A stretch of DNA of 64,000 bases from Neorhodopirellula pilleata (GCF_007859915.1 NZ_SJPM01000001.1:1023086-1087085), one strand, 5' to 3'. Positions 9,307 through 19,049 are shown, numbered from the stretch's first letter. Made by a program: numbers and translations. Notes: generated by a model from the letters alone, not told the origin.

Positions 9307-11063
9307 TCCAACCGAATCCCAAACGCGAACTGGACTTTCTCATCATCGGTGCGGGCCCGGCCGGTATTCAGATGAGTTACTTCATGAAAAAGGCGGGCTA
9401 CGATCATTTGGTCCTCGAAGCCCACGACCGCCCGGGAACGTTCCTGGAAAAGTACCCGCGTCACGGCCAAATGATTTCGATCAATAAGGTCTATACCGGT
9501 TACACACAACGGGCCGCGCAGCTTCGTTACGATTGGAATTCGTTGTTGTGTGACGACGACGACGTGGCGTTGGCGAAGTATTCCAAAGACTACTTCCCGA
9601 AGACGGAGGACTACGCCCGCTACACGCAAGATTTCGTCAAACGATACGATCTCGAGATCCAGTTCAACACCCGAGTTGAATCCGTCAACAAGGCCGGCGA
9701 CGGGGACGAAGGTTATCTCGTGCGGGACCAACACGGCATGACTTATCATGCACGTTGTTTGATCGTCGCGGTCGGCGTGCAGAAGCCTTACCTGCCGAAC
9801 ATTCCTGGCATCGAATTGACCGAGAACTATTCCGACATGTCGATTGATCCGGAAGAGTTCGCCGATCAACGGGTGTTGATCTTGGGCAAAGGCAACTCCG
9901 CGTTTGAAACGGCCAATCATTTGATCGCCGCCACGCGGGTGACGCATCTGTGCAGCCCCAGCCCGATCAAGATGGCTTGGCAAACGCATTTCTTTGGTCA
10001 CCTCCGCGCGGTCAACAACGACTTTTTGGATACCTACATTCTCAAGGGCCAAAACTCGGTTCTTGATGCTGAGGTGGAATCGATTGAAAAGGTGGACGGT
10101 GAGTATCGGGTCGAAATTCGTTTCACCCACGCCGAAGACCAGCGGGCGACGATGGCCTACGACCGCGTTCTTTGTTGCACCGGTTTCCGGTGGGACCCGA
10201 GCTTCTTTGATGACGATTGCCAGCCCGACATGGCGTGCGAAGATCGCTTGCCGGCGATGACGAGTGCTTGGGAATCGACAAACCTGCCGGGGGTATTTTA
10301 CGTCGGCACGATCATGCAGATTCGCGATTTAAAGAAAACCATGAGTAGCGTGCTGCACGGGTTTCGATTCAACACCGCCTGCTTGTTCAACTTGTTGTCG
10401 CAGCGATATCTGGAGAAACCCTGGCCATGCGACTGCTTTGCCGCCGATTCGCACCTGATCGCCGAGAAAATTACGCACCAAGTCAGTTCCGCGGCGGGTT
10501 TAATGCACCAACCGGGATTTCTCGGCGATTGTTTGGTGATCGATGACGAGACCGGTCAGGCAAAGTATTTCGAGAACATTGCCGTCGATTACATCCAAGA
10601 AAGTGATTTCGCCAAGAACCCGCATTACTACATCATTACGATGGAATACGGCGAGTTTGACGGCGATATTTTCAGCAAAGACCGTGATCCCGATGCCGCC
10701 AAGGCCTACGATGACGCTTACTTGCATCCGCGCATCCGCCGTATGTGTCGCGGTCAAATGTTGGCCGAGCACCACATTTCCGAGTCGCTCGAGAACGATT
10801 GGCGAATCGGCGAACATCCCGGCGAGCGGCCGTTGATCCGCGCCATCGGCTTTAAGGGTCTGGACGATCCGAGCCAGTATCAGCAAACTCACCGTAAACA
10901 ACTCTTGGCGTTCTTGGACCAACAGCTCGCCGTCGGCTCACCCGCGATCGAACCTTGTGATTGCGGCAATGGCGACGCATGCCAGTGCCAGCGGTCGGTC
11001 GCCACCCCGATCACGACGAACCAGTCCGTTGGAAATTCATGTCCGATCTCGAGAAACGGTTAG
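9303..11063 (+). CDS. FAD-dependent oxidoreductase (FOXRED2/flavin monooxygenase-like) within the NRPS operon
   Basis: A 586-residue two-dinucleotide-fold flavoprotein. GAGPAG at 16-21 is the FAD-binding loop, and LILGKGNSAFE (about 192-202) is a second Rossmann-type loop for NAD(P)H. The overall sequence resembles FOXRED2-like and pyr_redox_3 proteins. Position between the two synthetase genes, with a 4-bp overlap upstream and 25-bp overlap downstream, argues that it tailors the lipopeptide, for example by hydroxylation or N-oxidation; the actual reaction is not visible. The C-terminal 40 residues contain a cysteine cluster (CDCGNGDACQC) unusual for this fold, perhaps a metal site or merely a tail shaped by the overlapping downstream gene. 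Confidence 0.85.
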   Translation: MIQPNPKRELDFLIIGAGPAGIQMSYFMKKAGYDHLVLEAHDRPGTFLEKYPRHGQMISINKVYTGYTQRAAQLRYDWNSLLCDDDDVALAKYSKDYFPKTEDYARYTQDFVKRYDLEIQFNTRVESVNKAGDGDEGYLVRDQHGMTYHARCLIVAVGVQKPYLPNIPGIELTENYSDMSIDPEEFADQRVLILGKGNSAFETANHLIAATRVTHLCSPSPIKMAWQTHFFGHLRAVNNDFLDTYILKGQNSVLDAEVESIEKVDGEYRVEIRFTHAEDQRATMAYDRVLCCTGFRWDPSFFDDDCQPDMACEDRLPAMTSAWESTNLPGVFYVGTIMQIRDLKKTMSSVLHGFRFNTACLFNLLSQRYLEKPWPCDCFAADSHLIAEKITHQVSSAAGLMHQPGFLGDCLVIDDETGQAKYFENIAVDYIQESDFAKNPHYYIITMEYGEFDGDIFSKDRDPDAAKAYDDAYLHPRIRRMCRGQMLAEHHISESLENDWRIGEHPGERPLIRAIGFKGLDDPSQYQQTHRKQLLAFLDQQLAVGSPAIEPCDCGNGDACQCQRSVATPITTNQSVGNSCPISRNG

Positions 11064-14000
11064 ACCAACTATCGCCTGCCAAGCGGGCGTTATTGGAGAG
11101 GATGATTCTCGAGCGCGGCGGACAGGTTCCCTCCCGGATTCCAGTTCGACCGGCCGACGCGCCGCCCGAGTTATCAGGTGCGGAAAAACGGCTCTGGTTT
11201 GTCGACCAGATTGCCAAGGACGATCCGTTTTACAACATGCCCCTGGCGGCGGATCTTCACGGCAAACTTGATCGCGATGCCTTGCAACGGGCGGTGGAAA
11301 TTGTGGTCGGCCGACACGAGTCGCTTCGCACGACTTATCATCTCGCGCCGGACGGCATCCCTTATCGCACCGTTCATGACAACATGCCGGTGCCCTGCAC
11401 GTTTGTCGACCTCTCTGAGGCGGGCCAGAAGAATCAGGGCGGCATTCGAGAGGTCTTGAAACGCCGAATGCGGGTGGCCGGGCGGGCTCCGTTCGATCTG
11501 GAAAACGGTCCGCTGTTGAGAATCCATTTGTTTCGTCTGGACGACGAGCATCATGTGATCGAACTGGTCATGCATCATATCGTCTCGGACGGTTGGTCGA
11601 TGATCGTGATGTTGCGTGAATTAACGATCGCCTACGAAGCCATCGTCGCGAGTGACGAGGTTGAGTTGCCCGAACTGGCGATCCAGTATTGCGACTTTGC
11701 TCATTGGCAAAACGAACGCTTGTCCGATGACCGCATCGAATCACAAATGCAGTTTTGGCGAAACCGACTCGCCGGTGCGCCGACGGTCTTGAATCTGCCC
11801 ATCGACCGACCTCGGCCGGCGATCCAAGATTTCGTAGGGGCGACCGTCGAATTCGAATTGTCCGAATCACTGACGCGTCAGATCAATGAGCTCGCGATCG
11901 CCTGCCAGACGACGCCATTTGTGATTTTGATGGCGAGTGAAGCGGTGTTGCTGTCGCGGTATTGCGGTCAAACCGATCTGGTCCTTGGGACCGCCTCGGC
12001 CGGGCGGGTTCACTCGGAGATCGAACCGTTGATCGGGTTCTTCGTCAATACGCTGCCGCTGCGGGTCGAGTTGCAGCCTGGAATGTCGTTCCATGAATTG
12101 GTTCAGCAAATTCACGAATCAACCCTGCAAGCTCATGAGAACGCCGAAGTTCCTTTTGAAAAACTGGTCGAAGAACTCGCCCCGACCCGAGACCGAAGCT
12201 ATTCGCCGATCTTTCAAGCCGCTTTGGTGATGCAGAACCTACCGCGTGACCATCGTTTGGCTCGCGACCTCAAGCGAACACCGAGTCTGCAGGTTCGTCC
12301 AACATTGGTGGACAATGGCACGGCCAAATACGATCTGACGTTTTTCTTGTGGGAAGAAGATCGCCGATTGATCGGACATGTCGAATACCGATCTGCGTTA
12401 TTGGATCGCTCCACGATCGAGCGGATGATCGACTCGTATCAAACAATTCTATCGGCCGTGGTGGATGCCCCCGAAAACCTTATCGTACATTTACCAGTCG
12501 TTTCACCGGAACAGCGGGCTCAGGTGATCGATCAGTTCAATCAAACCGAGCCCCTTGAAACCACGACACAACTTTTACACGAGTTGATCGAGTATCAAGC
12601 CACTCATCATTCCCAAAAAGTGGCGGTGATCGACGACGGCAGAGAATTCACGTTCGAACAAATCGTTGAACGCGCTAAAGTCATTGCCGGGCATCTCATC
12701 CGCTCGGGCGTTGGTCGCGAATCGGCGGTGGTGGTCCGTTTGCCACGTTCGGTTGACCTGATCACGTCGATCTTGGGTATCTTGAAAGCGGGCGGAACGT
12801 TTGTGCCGCTCGATCCGGAACTCCCGCCGAGCCGCTTGCAACATATCGTCGAGGCAACCGATGCGGTGACAATCATTGATTCGCAATGGTTGATGAATCA
12901 TGGCGACGCGGTCGTCCGCGATTCCCACGTCGAAACGGTGTTTCCGGAAGTGCGTCCGACGGATCGGGCTTACATCATTTTCACCTCCGGTTCCACGGGG
13001 ACCCCGAAAGGAGTTGAAATCGAACATCGATCGATCGTCAACTTCGTTCTCGCTCAAATCGATCGGATGAAAGTGACGTCCGCCGAGCGATTCATGTTCG
13101 GTTTCTCGCCTTCGTTTGACGGCGCGATTTCGGAGATTTTCTATTCGCTCTCGTGCGGCGGAACCCTCGTTGTCGTGAAGCAGTCGACGTTGTTGGATCC
13201 GGTTTCGCTCACCGAATTTTTGAATCGAAACGAAGTCACCGTCGCGAAGTTCCCGCCGGCGCTGTTGGCCATGCTCGATCAAGAGAAACTACCGGGGCTC
13301 AGAACGGTCGCTTCGGCGGGCGACAAACTGACCGGCGAACTTGCGCGGCGATGGCTCGAGAATGGACGATGTGTTTTCAATGGTTACGGGCCGACTGAAG
13401 TTTCGGTCGGGTGCAGCATGATGCCGTTGCACCAAAACTGGTCGGGCGATAAACCGCCGATCGGCAGGCCCATGAAGCAAATGCGGATGTACATACTCGA
13501 TGAACACCGACAACCGCTTCCGATCGGTGTTACCGGCGAAATTTATATCGGCGGACGCGGCGTCGGTCGCGGCTATCTCGATTCACCCGAACAAACTGAC
13601 GCGGTTTTCGTTGATGATCCGTTTGCTCGTCCGCCTTATCCGGACTTGAGCCATGCTCGGATGTATCGCACCGGCGATCTGGGCCGTTGGTTGCCCGAGG
13701 GTGTTGTCGAGTTCGTTGGTCGCGCCGATGACCAAGTGAGTTTGCGCGGATATCGAATTGAACCCGCCGAGATCGCCGCCGCATTGGAAAAGTTGAAACT
13801 GGTTCGACAGGCCCACGTGATCCAACGCTCCGATCGTGAATCGGCCCAAATCGTCGCCTACGTCGTTCCTGAATCGGACATCTTGAAAGCCGAACTGGCG
13901 ACAGTTTCGGAGACCCAACACGTTTCCCAGTGGCGAGACCTGTTCGAACAAACCCACCGAATCGCCCCACCGGTACTCGATCCGTCGTTCAATATCACCG

Positions 14001-16153
14001 GTTGGGTTAGCACATTCACCGGCCAACCGATCCCGACCGCAGAGATGCGAGAGTGGGCAGATGGAGCGATCGATCGGATCACCGGCTTGCAGCCCAAACG
14101 GGTACTGGAAATCGGCTGCGGCACGGGATTGTTGTTACTGCGGATCGCGGGTCGGTGCGAACAGTACGTCGGTTCGGACCTGTTGGAATCCTCGTTGGAT
14201 AACATCCGCAAAGAGTTGTCGCGTGATGATGCATTGCGATCAAAGGTCCGTTTGCATCACGCCAACGCGGACGACTTCACGCACCTCGGTGACGCGCAAT
14301 TTGATTGCATCGTCTTGAATTCGGTGGTTCAGTATTTCCCATCGATCGAGTATTTGCGACGAGTGTTGACTGGAGCCATGCAGCATTTGCGACCGGGCGG
14401 TTACTTGTTTCTCGGGGACATCCGCAACCTCCTACTGCAACGAACGATGGCCGCTGCGGTGGAACGCGAACACGCCGATCCGACGCTGCCGATCAGTGAA
14501 CTCAAGCACCGCATTCGATCCCGAATCGAGCATGAAGAGGAGTTGCTGATCGATCCACGTTGGTTCGCCGACGTGCAGGCCGTGCATCCGCGTCTATGCG
14601 ATTCCCGCGTGTTTTTAAAAGCCGCTCAAGCTGACAACGAACTGAGTCAGTTTCGTTACGACGTGGTCATAAGAGCCGACGAAGCGATCAGCGATTCCGT
14701 TCTAGCGAGTCTCGGGGCGACCAACTACGTCACCCAAGACGCCACCGAGCGAGCGACCGCATACGACAGTTCTCTACAACACCTCGAAACCCTACCCGAC
14801 ACAGCCACGGTAGCCGACGCGAAAAGGTGTCAGGACTCTTTTAGCCTCTCCCCTGCGAAAAGGGTTCGGGACTCTTTTGGCCCCGCTGCGAACGATCCCA
14901 CCGCTGCCGAGTTGACCCGATTGCTGACCAAACGACTGCGAGATCAATTGGCCGAGCGGCTTCCGTCGTACATGGTTCCGGGGGCGATGGTCGTGATGGA
15001 CGAACTCCCTCGGACGATCAACGGCAAGATCGATCGTGATTTACTACCACGCCCGACCGGACGCCCCGCCTGGGCCGGCCAATTCGAAGCCGCGTCGACG
15101 CCCACGCAGCGGCTACTTGTGGAAGTTTGGGAAGAACTGCTCGACACACGGCCCATCGGTATTCAGGACGATTTCTTCGAATTGGGTGGACACAGCATGC
15201 TGGCGGTGCGGATGACCAGTGAGGTTGAAAAGCTGACCGGTCAGCGGTTGCCGCTGGTCGCGATGTTCCAAAAGGCCACCGTTGCTCATTTGGCCACCTT
15301 GATCGATCAGCCGGAATTGGCGTCGGCACATTCGACACGCGTGCCCTTGTTCGTCCCGGCTGCGGGCTCCTCGGATGCACCGCTGTTTTGTGTTCACCCG
15401 GCGGGCGGCACGGTATTTTGTTACCGCGATTTGGCGAAGGAGTTGTCTGGCCAGCGACCCGTCTATGGATTGCAAGCCAACGGAATCGACGGGAATCGTC
15501 CGCCTCATGAAACGCTCGCCGAGATGGCGGCCCACTATGCGCGCGTGATCCGTGAAACGCATGGTGAAGGCACCGTGCATTTGGTCGGTTGGTCGCTCGG
15601 TGGGAACATTGCGTTTGAGGTCGCCCGTCAACTTCGAAAGCGAGGCACGCCGGTCGGGATGGTCGCGTTGCTGGATTCCGGACTGCTCTCGCCCGACGCG
15701 GAACTCCGTGAAGAAGATTTTCTTCCGTTGCTATCAGCGTTGTTTCCGGCCGAAATGAATTTAGACCTGGAAGAACTCCGTCAGAAACCGCAGGCCGAAC
15801 AACTTCAATTCTTCATCGAGCGAGCTTCGCAGGCAGGCATCGTTCCGGGCGAACTGGGCGTTGAACAACTCGCCGCCAACAACGCGATGCACGTCTTCGG
15901 CGTGTTCCAAGCGAATGTTAAGGCCGTTCACCAATACATTGCCGAGCCCTACAACGGAGAAGTTCATCTGTTTCGGCCGAAGGACCAGGGCAAGACCAAC
16001 TCGCTATTTGACGACCCCGTATTAGGATGGCGTGGCGTTACCAAAGATGTCCACGTCCACGAAGTCCCCGGCGACCACGCTCATATGCTGCAGACTCCTG
16101 CCGTGACGGTGTTGGCCGAGCATTTCGAGCAGTTGATGAGTCAGTCCAGCTAG
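11039..16153 (+). CDS. Lipopeptide synthetase module 2: C-A-(MT)-PCP-TE
   Basis: Adds the second residue, probably N-methylates it, and releases the product. The start ATG at 11039 is chosen because MSDLEKRLDQLSPAKRALL is a typical NRPS N-terminus; the frame is open 26 codons further upstream but that part is not NRPS-like. In this 1704-residue protein the condensation domain (about 42-500) has HHIVSDG at 179; the adenylation domain starts near 516 with FTSGSTGTPKG at 648; a SAM methyltransferase (about 962-1216, VLEIGCGTG at 1022) is inserted before the final adenylation motif NGKIDR, the usual place for N-methyltransferases; the carrier has Ser1386 in LGGHSM; the thioesterase (from about 1448) has GWSLGG with Ser1519 and His1680. 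Pocket residues read DGSKAAGVGK, which I cannot match to a substrate. An in-frame repeat lies at 1262-1280. Confidence 0.93.
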   Translation: MSDLEKRLDQLSPAKRALLERMILERGGQVPSRIPVRPADAPPELSGAEKRLWFVDQIAKDDPFYNMPLAADLHGKLDRDALQRAVEIVVGRHESLRTTYHLAPDGIPYRTVHDNMPVPCTFVDLSEAGQKNQGGIREVLKRRMRVAGRAPFDLENGPLLRIHLFRLDDEHHVIELVMHHIVSDGWSMIVMLRELTIAYEAIVASDEVELPELAIQYCDFAHWQNERLSDDRIESQMQFWRNRLAGAPTVLNLPIDRPRPAIQDFVGATVEFELSESLTRQINELAIACQTTPFVILMASEAVLLSRYCGQTDLVLGTASAGRVHSEIEPLIGFFVNTLPLRVELQPGMSFHELVQQIHESTLQAHENAEVPFEKLVEELAPTRDRSYSPIFQAALVMQNLPRDHRLARDLKRTPSLQVRPTLVDNGTAKYDLTFFLWEEDRRLIGHVEYRSALLDRSTIERMIDSYQTILSAVVDAPENLIVHLPVVSPEQRAQVIDQFNQTEPLETTTQLLHELIEYQATHHSQKVAVIDDGREFTFEQIVERAKVIAGHLIRSGVGRESAVVVRLPRSVDLITSILGILKAGGTFVPLDPELPPSRLQHIVEATDAVTIIDSQWLMNHGDAVVRDSHVETVFPEVRPTDRAYIIFTSGSTGTPKGVEIEHRSIVNFVLAQIDRMKVTSAERFMFGFSPSFDGAISEIFYSLSCGGTLVVVKQSTLLDPVSLTEFLNRNEVTVAKFPPALLAMLDQEKLPGLRTVASAGDKLTGELARRWLENGRCVFNGYGPTEVSVGCSMMPLHQNWSGDKPPIGRPMKQMRMYILDEHRQPLPIGVTGEIYIGGRGVGRGYLDSPEQTDAVFVDDPFARPPYPDLSHARMYRTGDLGRWLPEGVVEFVGRADDQVSLRGYRIEPAEIAAALEKLKLVRQAHVIQRSDRESAQIVAYVVPESDILKAELATVSETQHVSQWRDLFEQTHRIAPPVLDPSFNITGWVSTFTGQPIPTAEMREWADGAIDRITGLQPKRVLEIGCGTGLLLLRIAGRCEQYVGSDLLESSLDNIRKELSRDDALRSKVRLHHANADDFTHLGDAQFDCIVLNSVVQYFPSIEYLRRVLTGAMQHLRPGGYLFLGDIRNLLLQRTMAAAVEREHADPTLPISELKHRIRSRIEHEEELLIDPRWFADVQAVHPRLCDSRVFLKAAQADNELSQFRYDVVIRADEAISDSVLASLGATNYVTQDATERATAYDSSLQHLETLPDTATVADAKRCQDSFSLSPAKRVRDSFGPAANDPTAAELTRLLTKRLRDQLAERLPSYMVPGAMVVMDELPRTINGKIDRDLLPRPTGRPAWAGQFEAASTPTQRLLVEVWEELLDTRPIGIQDDFFELGGHSMLAVRMTSEVEKLTGQRLPLVAMFQKATVAHLATLIDQPELASAHSTRVPLFVPAAGSSDAPLFCVHPAGGTVFCYRDLAKELSGQRPVYGLQANGIDGNRPPHETLAEMAAHYARVIRETHGEGTVHLVGWSLGGNIAFEVARQLRKRGTPVGMVALLDSGLLSPDAELREEDFLPLLSALFPAEMNLDLEELRQKPQAEQLQFFIERASQAGIVPGELGVEQLAANNAMHVFGVFQANVKAVHQYIAEPYNGEVHLFRPKDQGKTNSLFDDPVLGWRGVTKDVHVHEVPGDHAHMLQTPAVTVLAEHFEQLMSQSS
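14822..14878 (+). repeat. Pair of REP-like 21-bp units in frame inside the NRPS gene
   Basis: AAAAGGTGTCAGGACTCTTT(T) at 14822-14842 and AAAAGGGTTCGGGACTCTTT(T) at 14858-14878 are two related units, each starting with A4 and ending with T4, 15 bp apart. They encode KRCQDSF and KRVRDSF in the linker between the methyltransferase and the last adenylation motif. Units of this kind are, from memory, common in intergenic DNA of planctomycetes. Their presence in a coding linker looks like repeat insertion that kept the reading frame. Confidence 0.7.
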
Positions 16154-16191
16154 GTCCCAGTCCAGCTGGGTCCCAGTCCAGCTAGGTCCAA
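16144..16191 (+). repeat. Three tandem 16-bp units spanning the NRPS stop codon
   Basis: GTCCAGCTAGGTCCCA, GTCCAGCTGGGTCCCA and GTCCAGCTAGGTCCAA follow one another directly. The first unit contains the TAG stop of the synthetase gene (16151-16153), so the tandem duplicated the end of the coding region. Confidence 0.85.
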
Positions 16192-16213
16192 TGGGTTCTG
16201 CCACGGAATGGCA

Positions 16214-16417
16214 AACGCAGAGGACGCTGAGACGCAGAGGGCCGCAGAGGCTAGGATTGATTAAAAGTTTGCGACCCGAGGACCAGAGTGTGATTTTTCT
16301 TGTGTTGATGCGTCATGTAAACAGCGTCCGCCGATCGTTCGGTTCGAGTAAGCTTCCTTCGCAGAACGTTTCGGTTGTGTCTCGGCGGCCCTCTGCGTCT
16401 CAGCGGCCTCTGCGCTT
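16214..16417. repeat. Long inverted repeat of the CGCAGAGG type
   Basis: The left arm (16214-16244) and right arm (16386-16417) are reverse complements except for one mismatch and one extra base. The arms contain GCTGAGACGCAGAGGGCCG. About 140 bp lie between them without a recognisable gene. This kind of CGCAGAGG/CTGAGACGCAGAG repeat is, from memory, widespread in intergenic DNA of planctomycetes and other bacteria. It fills most of the 316-bp gap between the synthetase and the next gene. Confidence 0.75.
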
Positions 16418-16469
16418 TAAGATCCTTCGATATCCGTTTCAGATTAAATAAGTTTTGAAGAACACAAAT

Positions 16470-19049
16470 ATGAAATGGCTTTTCCAACGAACTCGCCCCT
16501 TGCCGCCGACCTTGTTTGTCGCCGTCATGATATTGGCAGGATGGATTGCACCGGTGTGTCCGGTGATGGCAGAATCCGAAGAGTTCCAGCCCGATCAGAC
16601 CGGGTTTGATCGAGACGCGTTTCCCCTCCTGACGACGTTTTGTTTGGATTGCCATGGTCCAGACACCCAAGAAGGCGAGTTCCGTGTAGACCGTCTATCC
16701 GAGCAAATGACCGATCGGGCTAACGCATCGCGGTGGGCCGAGGTCGTCAATGTTCTCAATAGCCACGAGATGCCACCGGAGGATTCCCGGCAACCCAGCC
16801 CCGAGCTGGTTGCGATATTGGTTGATTGGGTGACCGGTGAAATGAAGCGGGCGGAGAAGTTCAATCGCAGTGCCGATGTTGTACTCCGCCGGCTCAACCG
16901 GGCCGAATACAAGAATACGATTCGCGACTTGATCGGAGTCGAATTCGATGTTTCGGCATTTCCCGAAGACGCAAGTGCGGGCGGGTTCGATAACAACGGC
17001 GGGGCCCTGTCGGTTTCGCCGATGCAGATTGAAACCTACCTGCAGTCGGCCCGAGAGATCTTGGACAAGGCGATTGTAACGGGCGAAAGGCCCGAATCGA
17101 TCCGTTGGCGGTTCGAACCTGAATCAGGCGATAGCGATGGCAATCGCGTGAAGTACGGCGACAACAACGCGATCGTCAATGGTGGCCAAAATCCCGTTTA
17201 TGGAAACGGACGGCTGATCGCATTTGATCGCTGGAACAAGAGCATCAACGCGCGTGATTTCCGAGTCCCCACGCCGGGGCCTTATGTGGTTCGCATTCAC
17301 GCCGGTGGCCTCGTACCGACTCGCGAAGATGTCGTGAAAATGGCAACCCGATTCCATCAAGAACTGTTTGATAATCGGATGCGAGAGAAGCCGCAGGACG
17401 AACGACATCATCGCCATAACATGGATCGCGAGATCGAGCACATGAAAGTGTCATCGATTTACAACTACGGTCCTCCACGAGTACGCGTCACCGTGCATCA
17501 AGGAGGTCAACCGACGATCATCGGCGAAGCCGATGTGACGGGCGGCATCGACGATGGGAATCTGCAAACGCTTGAGTTTCCTGGTGAAATGGGGACCGAG
17601 AAATCCGGCATCACCTTGCAAAACTCGTACACGCTTCGGCGAATCCTTGAGAACATCACCGTCCATGGTCAAGACGATTTCCCTCGCCCTTCGCTATTGG
17701 TCGATTGGTTCGAGTTGGAGGGCCCGGTTTATCCTGTTTGGCCACCCCAATCACACACACGATTGCTTCCCAAGCCGATTCCGGAATCGGCGAATGAACA
17801 ACGCGAGTATGCCAAAGAGGTGTTGACGCGTTTTATGCCTGCCGCCTATCGCCGACCCGTTGAATCGGCGGAAGTGGCGGAGAAGTTGTCGCTCTATGAT
17901 ATGGCGTGGAAGCAAACAGAGGACTTCATCGAATCGATCAAAATTGCACTGACTTCGGTGCTGGTTTCACCCAATTTTCTTTACCTTGCCGAACCGGAAG
18001 ACGAATCCGAATTAACCGATTTTGAACTGGCGTCGCGCCTGTCGTACTTTTTGTGGTCGACGATGCCTGATGACGAACTTTTGAGTCTTGCACAGGACGG
18101 TCGGTTGAGCGATCCGAAAACGCGAGCGGCTCAAGTCGATCGAATGCTAGCGGATCCCAGGAGCGTGTCACTGGCCGAGAACTTTGCGGCCCAGTGGTTG
18201 GGCTTGCGTGAGATCGGTGCCAATCCGCCGGCGGAAGATCTGTTCCCTCGCTACGACGATCACTTGGAAGAATCACTTGCTCGCGAATCCAAAGCATTCT
18301 TCATGGAAGTCTTGTTAAACGATCTGTCGATTTCGACGTTCATCGATTCAGACTTCGCGATGCTTAACGAACGCTTGGCTCGGTTTTACAACATCGAAGG
18401 CGTCCGGGGCGACAAGGTTCGCCGGGTTTCGATCGATCCGTCGACTCATCGAGGCGGTTTGCTGACACAGGCTTCGATCTTGACGACGACCAGCAACGGG
18501 ACCCGGACGACGCCGGTCAAGCGCGGCACCTGGATTTTGAAAACGCTGCTCAACGCGGATCCGGGACTGCCGGTCGCCAACGCCGGTGAAATTTCACCGA
18601 AGGTTCCCGGTCTCGATAAAGCAACGGTGCGACAACGTCTGGAGATTCACCGCGAGTTACCGCAATGTGCGCGGTGTCATGACAAGATCGATCCACTCGG
18701 GTTTGCGCTGGAAAACTTCGATGCGTCGGGTCAATGGCGCGAACGCGAAGGATTCGGATACAAAGGCCGCGTCGGTGATAACGATCCGTTGATCGACGCG
18801 ACCGGACGATTACCGGACGGTACCGAGATCGACGGGATCGACGGGCTCAAGGAAGCGTTGCTCGCCCGACGTGAGCAATTGCACGAGGCACTCGCAACCA
18901 AACTGTTCAGTTATGCTTTAGGGCGAGAGATGACGTTGGTCGATCGCGAGGACATCCGACGCGCCACGATGCTTACTCAGACGCATCGCCCCGACCTGCG
19001 AACGCTGATCAAAGCGATCGTGATGAGTCAATCATTTCTTCAACGATGA
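16470..19049 (+). CDS. Exported DUF1592-family protein with cytochrome c-like heme sites
   Basis: An 859-residue planctomycete-type protein of the DUF1587/DUF1595/DUF1592/DUF1588/DUF1585 series. ATG at 16470 is preferred over an in-frame TTG 15 bp upstream because it starts a normal signal peptide (hydrophobic 13-30, cleavage near VMA-ES at 34). A CLDCH heme-type motif (58-62) opens the mature part, followed by the LNRAEYKNTIRDL segment of DUF1587. A second CxxCH (CARCH, 733-737) lies in the C-terminal DUF1588 part, in CHDKIDPLGFALENFD. Biochemical function is unknown; c-type heme binding and an extracytoplasmic redox role are inference. The partner DUF1552 gene begins 100 bp downstream, the arrangement usual for these families. 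Confidence 0.92.
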   Translation: MKWLFQRTRPLPPTLFVAVMILAGWIAPVCPVMAESEEFQPDQTGFDRDAFPLLTTFCLDCHGPDTQEGEFRVDRLSEQMTDRANASRWAEVVNVLNSHEMPPEDSRQPSPELVAILVDWVTGEMKRAEKFNRSADVVLRRLNRAEYKNTIRDLIGVEFDVSAFPEDASAGGFDNNGGALSVSPMQIETYLQSAREILDKAIVTGERPESIRWRFEPESGDSDGNRVKYGDNNAIVNGGQNPVYGNGRLIAFDRWNKSINARDFRVPTPGPYVVRIHAGGLVPTREDVVKMATRFHQELFDNRMREKPQDERHHRHNMDREIEHMKVSSIYNYGPPRVRVTVHQGGQPTIIGEADVTGGIDDGNLQTLEFPGEMGTEKSGITLQNSYTLRRILENITVHGQDDFPRPSLLVDWFELEGPVYPVWPPQSHTRLLPKPIPESANEQREYAKEVLTRFMPAAYRRPVESAEVAEKLSLYDMAWKQTEDFIESIKIALTSVLVSPNFLYLAEPEDESELTDFELASRLSYFLWSTMPDDELLSLAQDGRLSDPKTRAAQVDRMLADPRSVSLAENFAAQWLGLREIGANPPAEDLFPRYDDHLEESLARESKAFFMEVLLNDLSISTFIDSDFAMLNERLARFYNIEGVRGDKVRRVSIDPSTHRGGLLTQASILTTTSNGTRTTPVKRGTWILKTLLNADPGLPVANAGEISPKVPGLDKATVRQRLEIHRELPQCARCHDKIDPLGFALENFDASGQWREREGFGYKGRVGDNDPLIDATGRLPDGTEIDGIDGLKEALLARREQLHEALATKLFSYALGREMTLVDREDIRRATMLTQTHRPDLRTLIKAIVMSQSFLQR

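Noticed and set aside
10961..11038. Earlier start for the second synthetase
   Set aside because: The 26 extra codons lie inside the flavoenzyme gene and do not resemble an NRPS N-terminus, unlike the sequence from ATG 11039.
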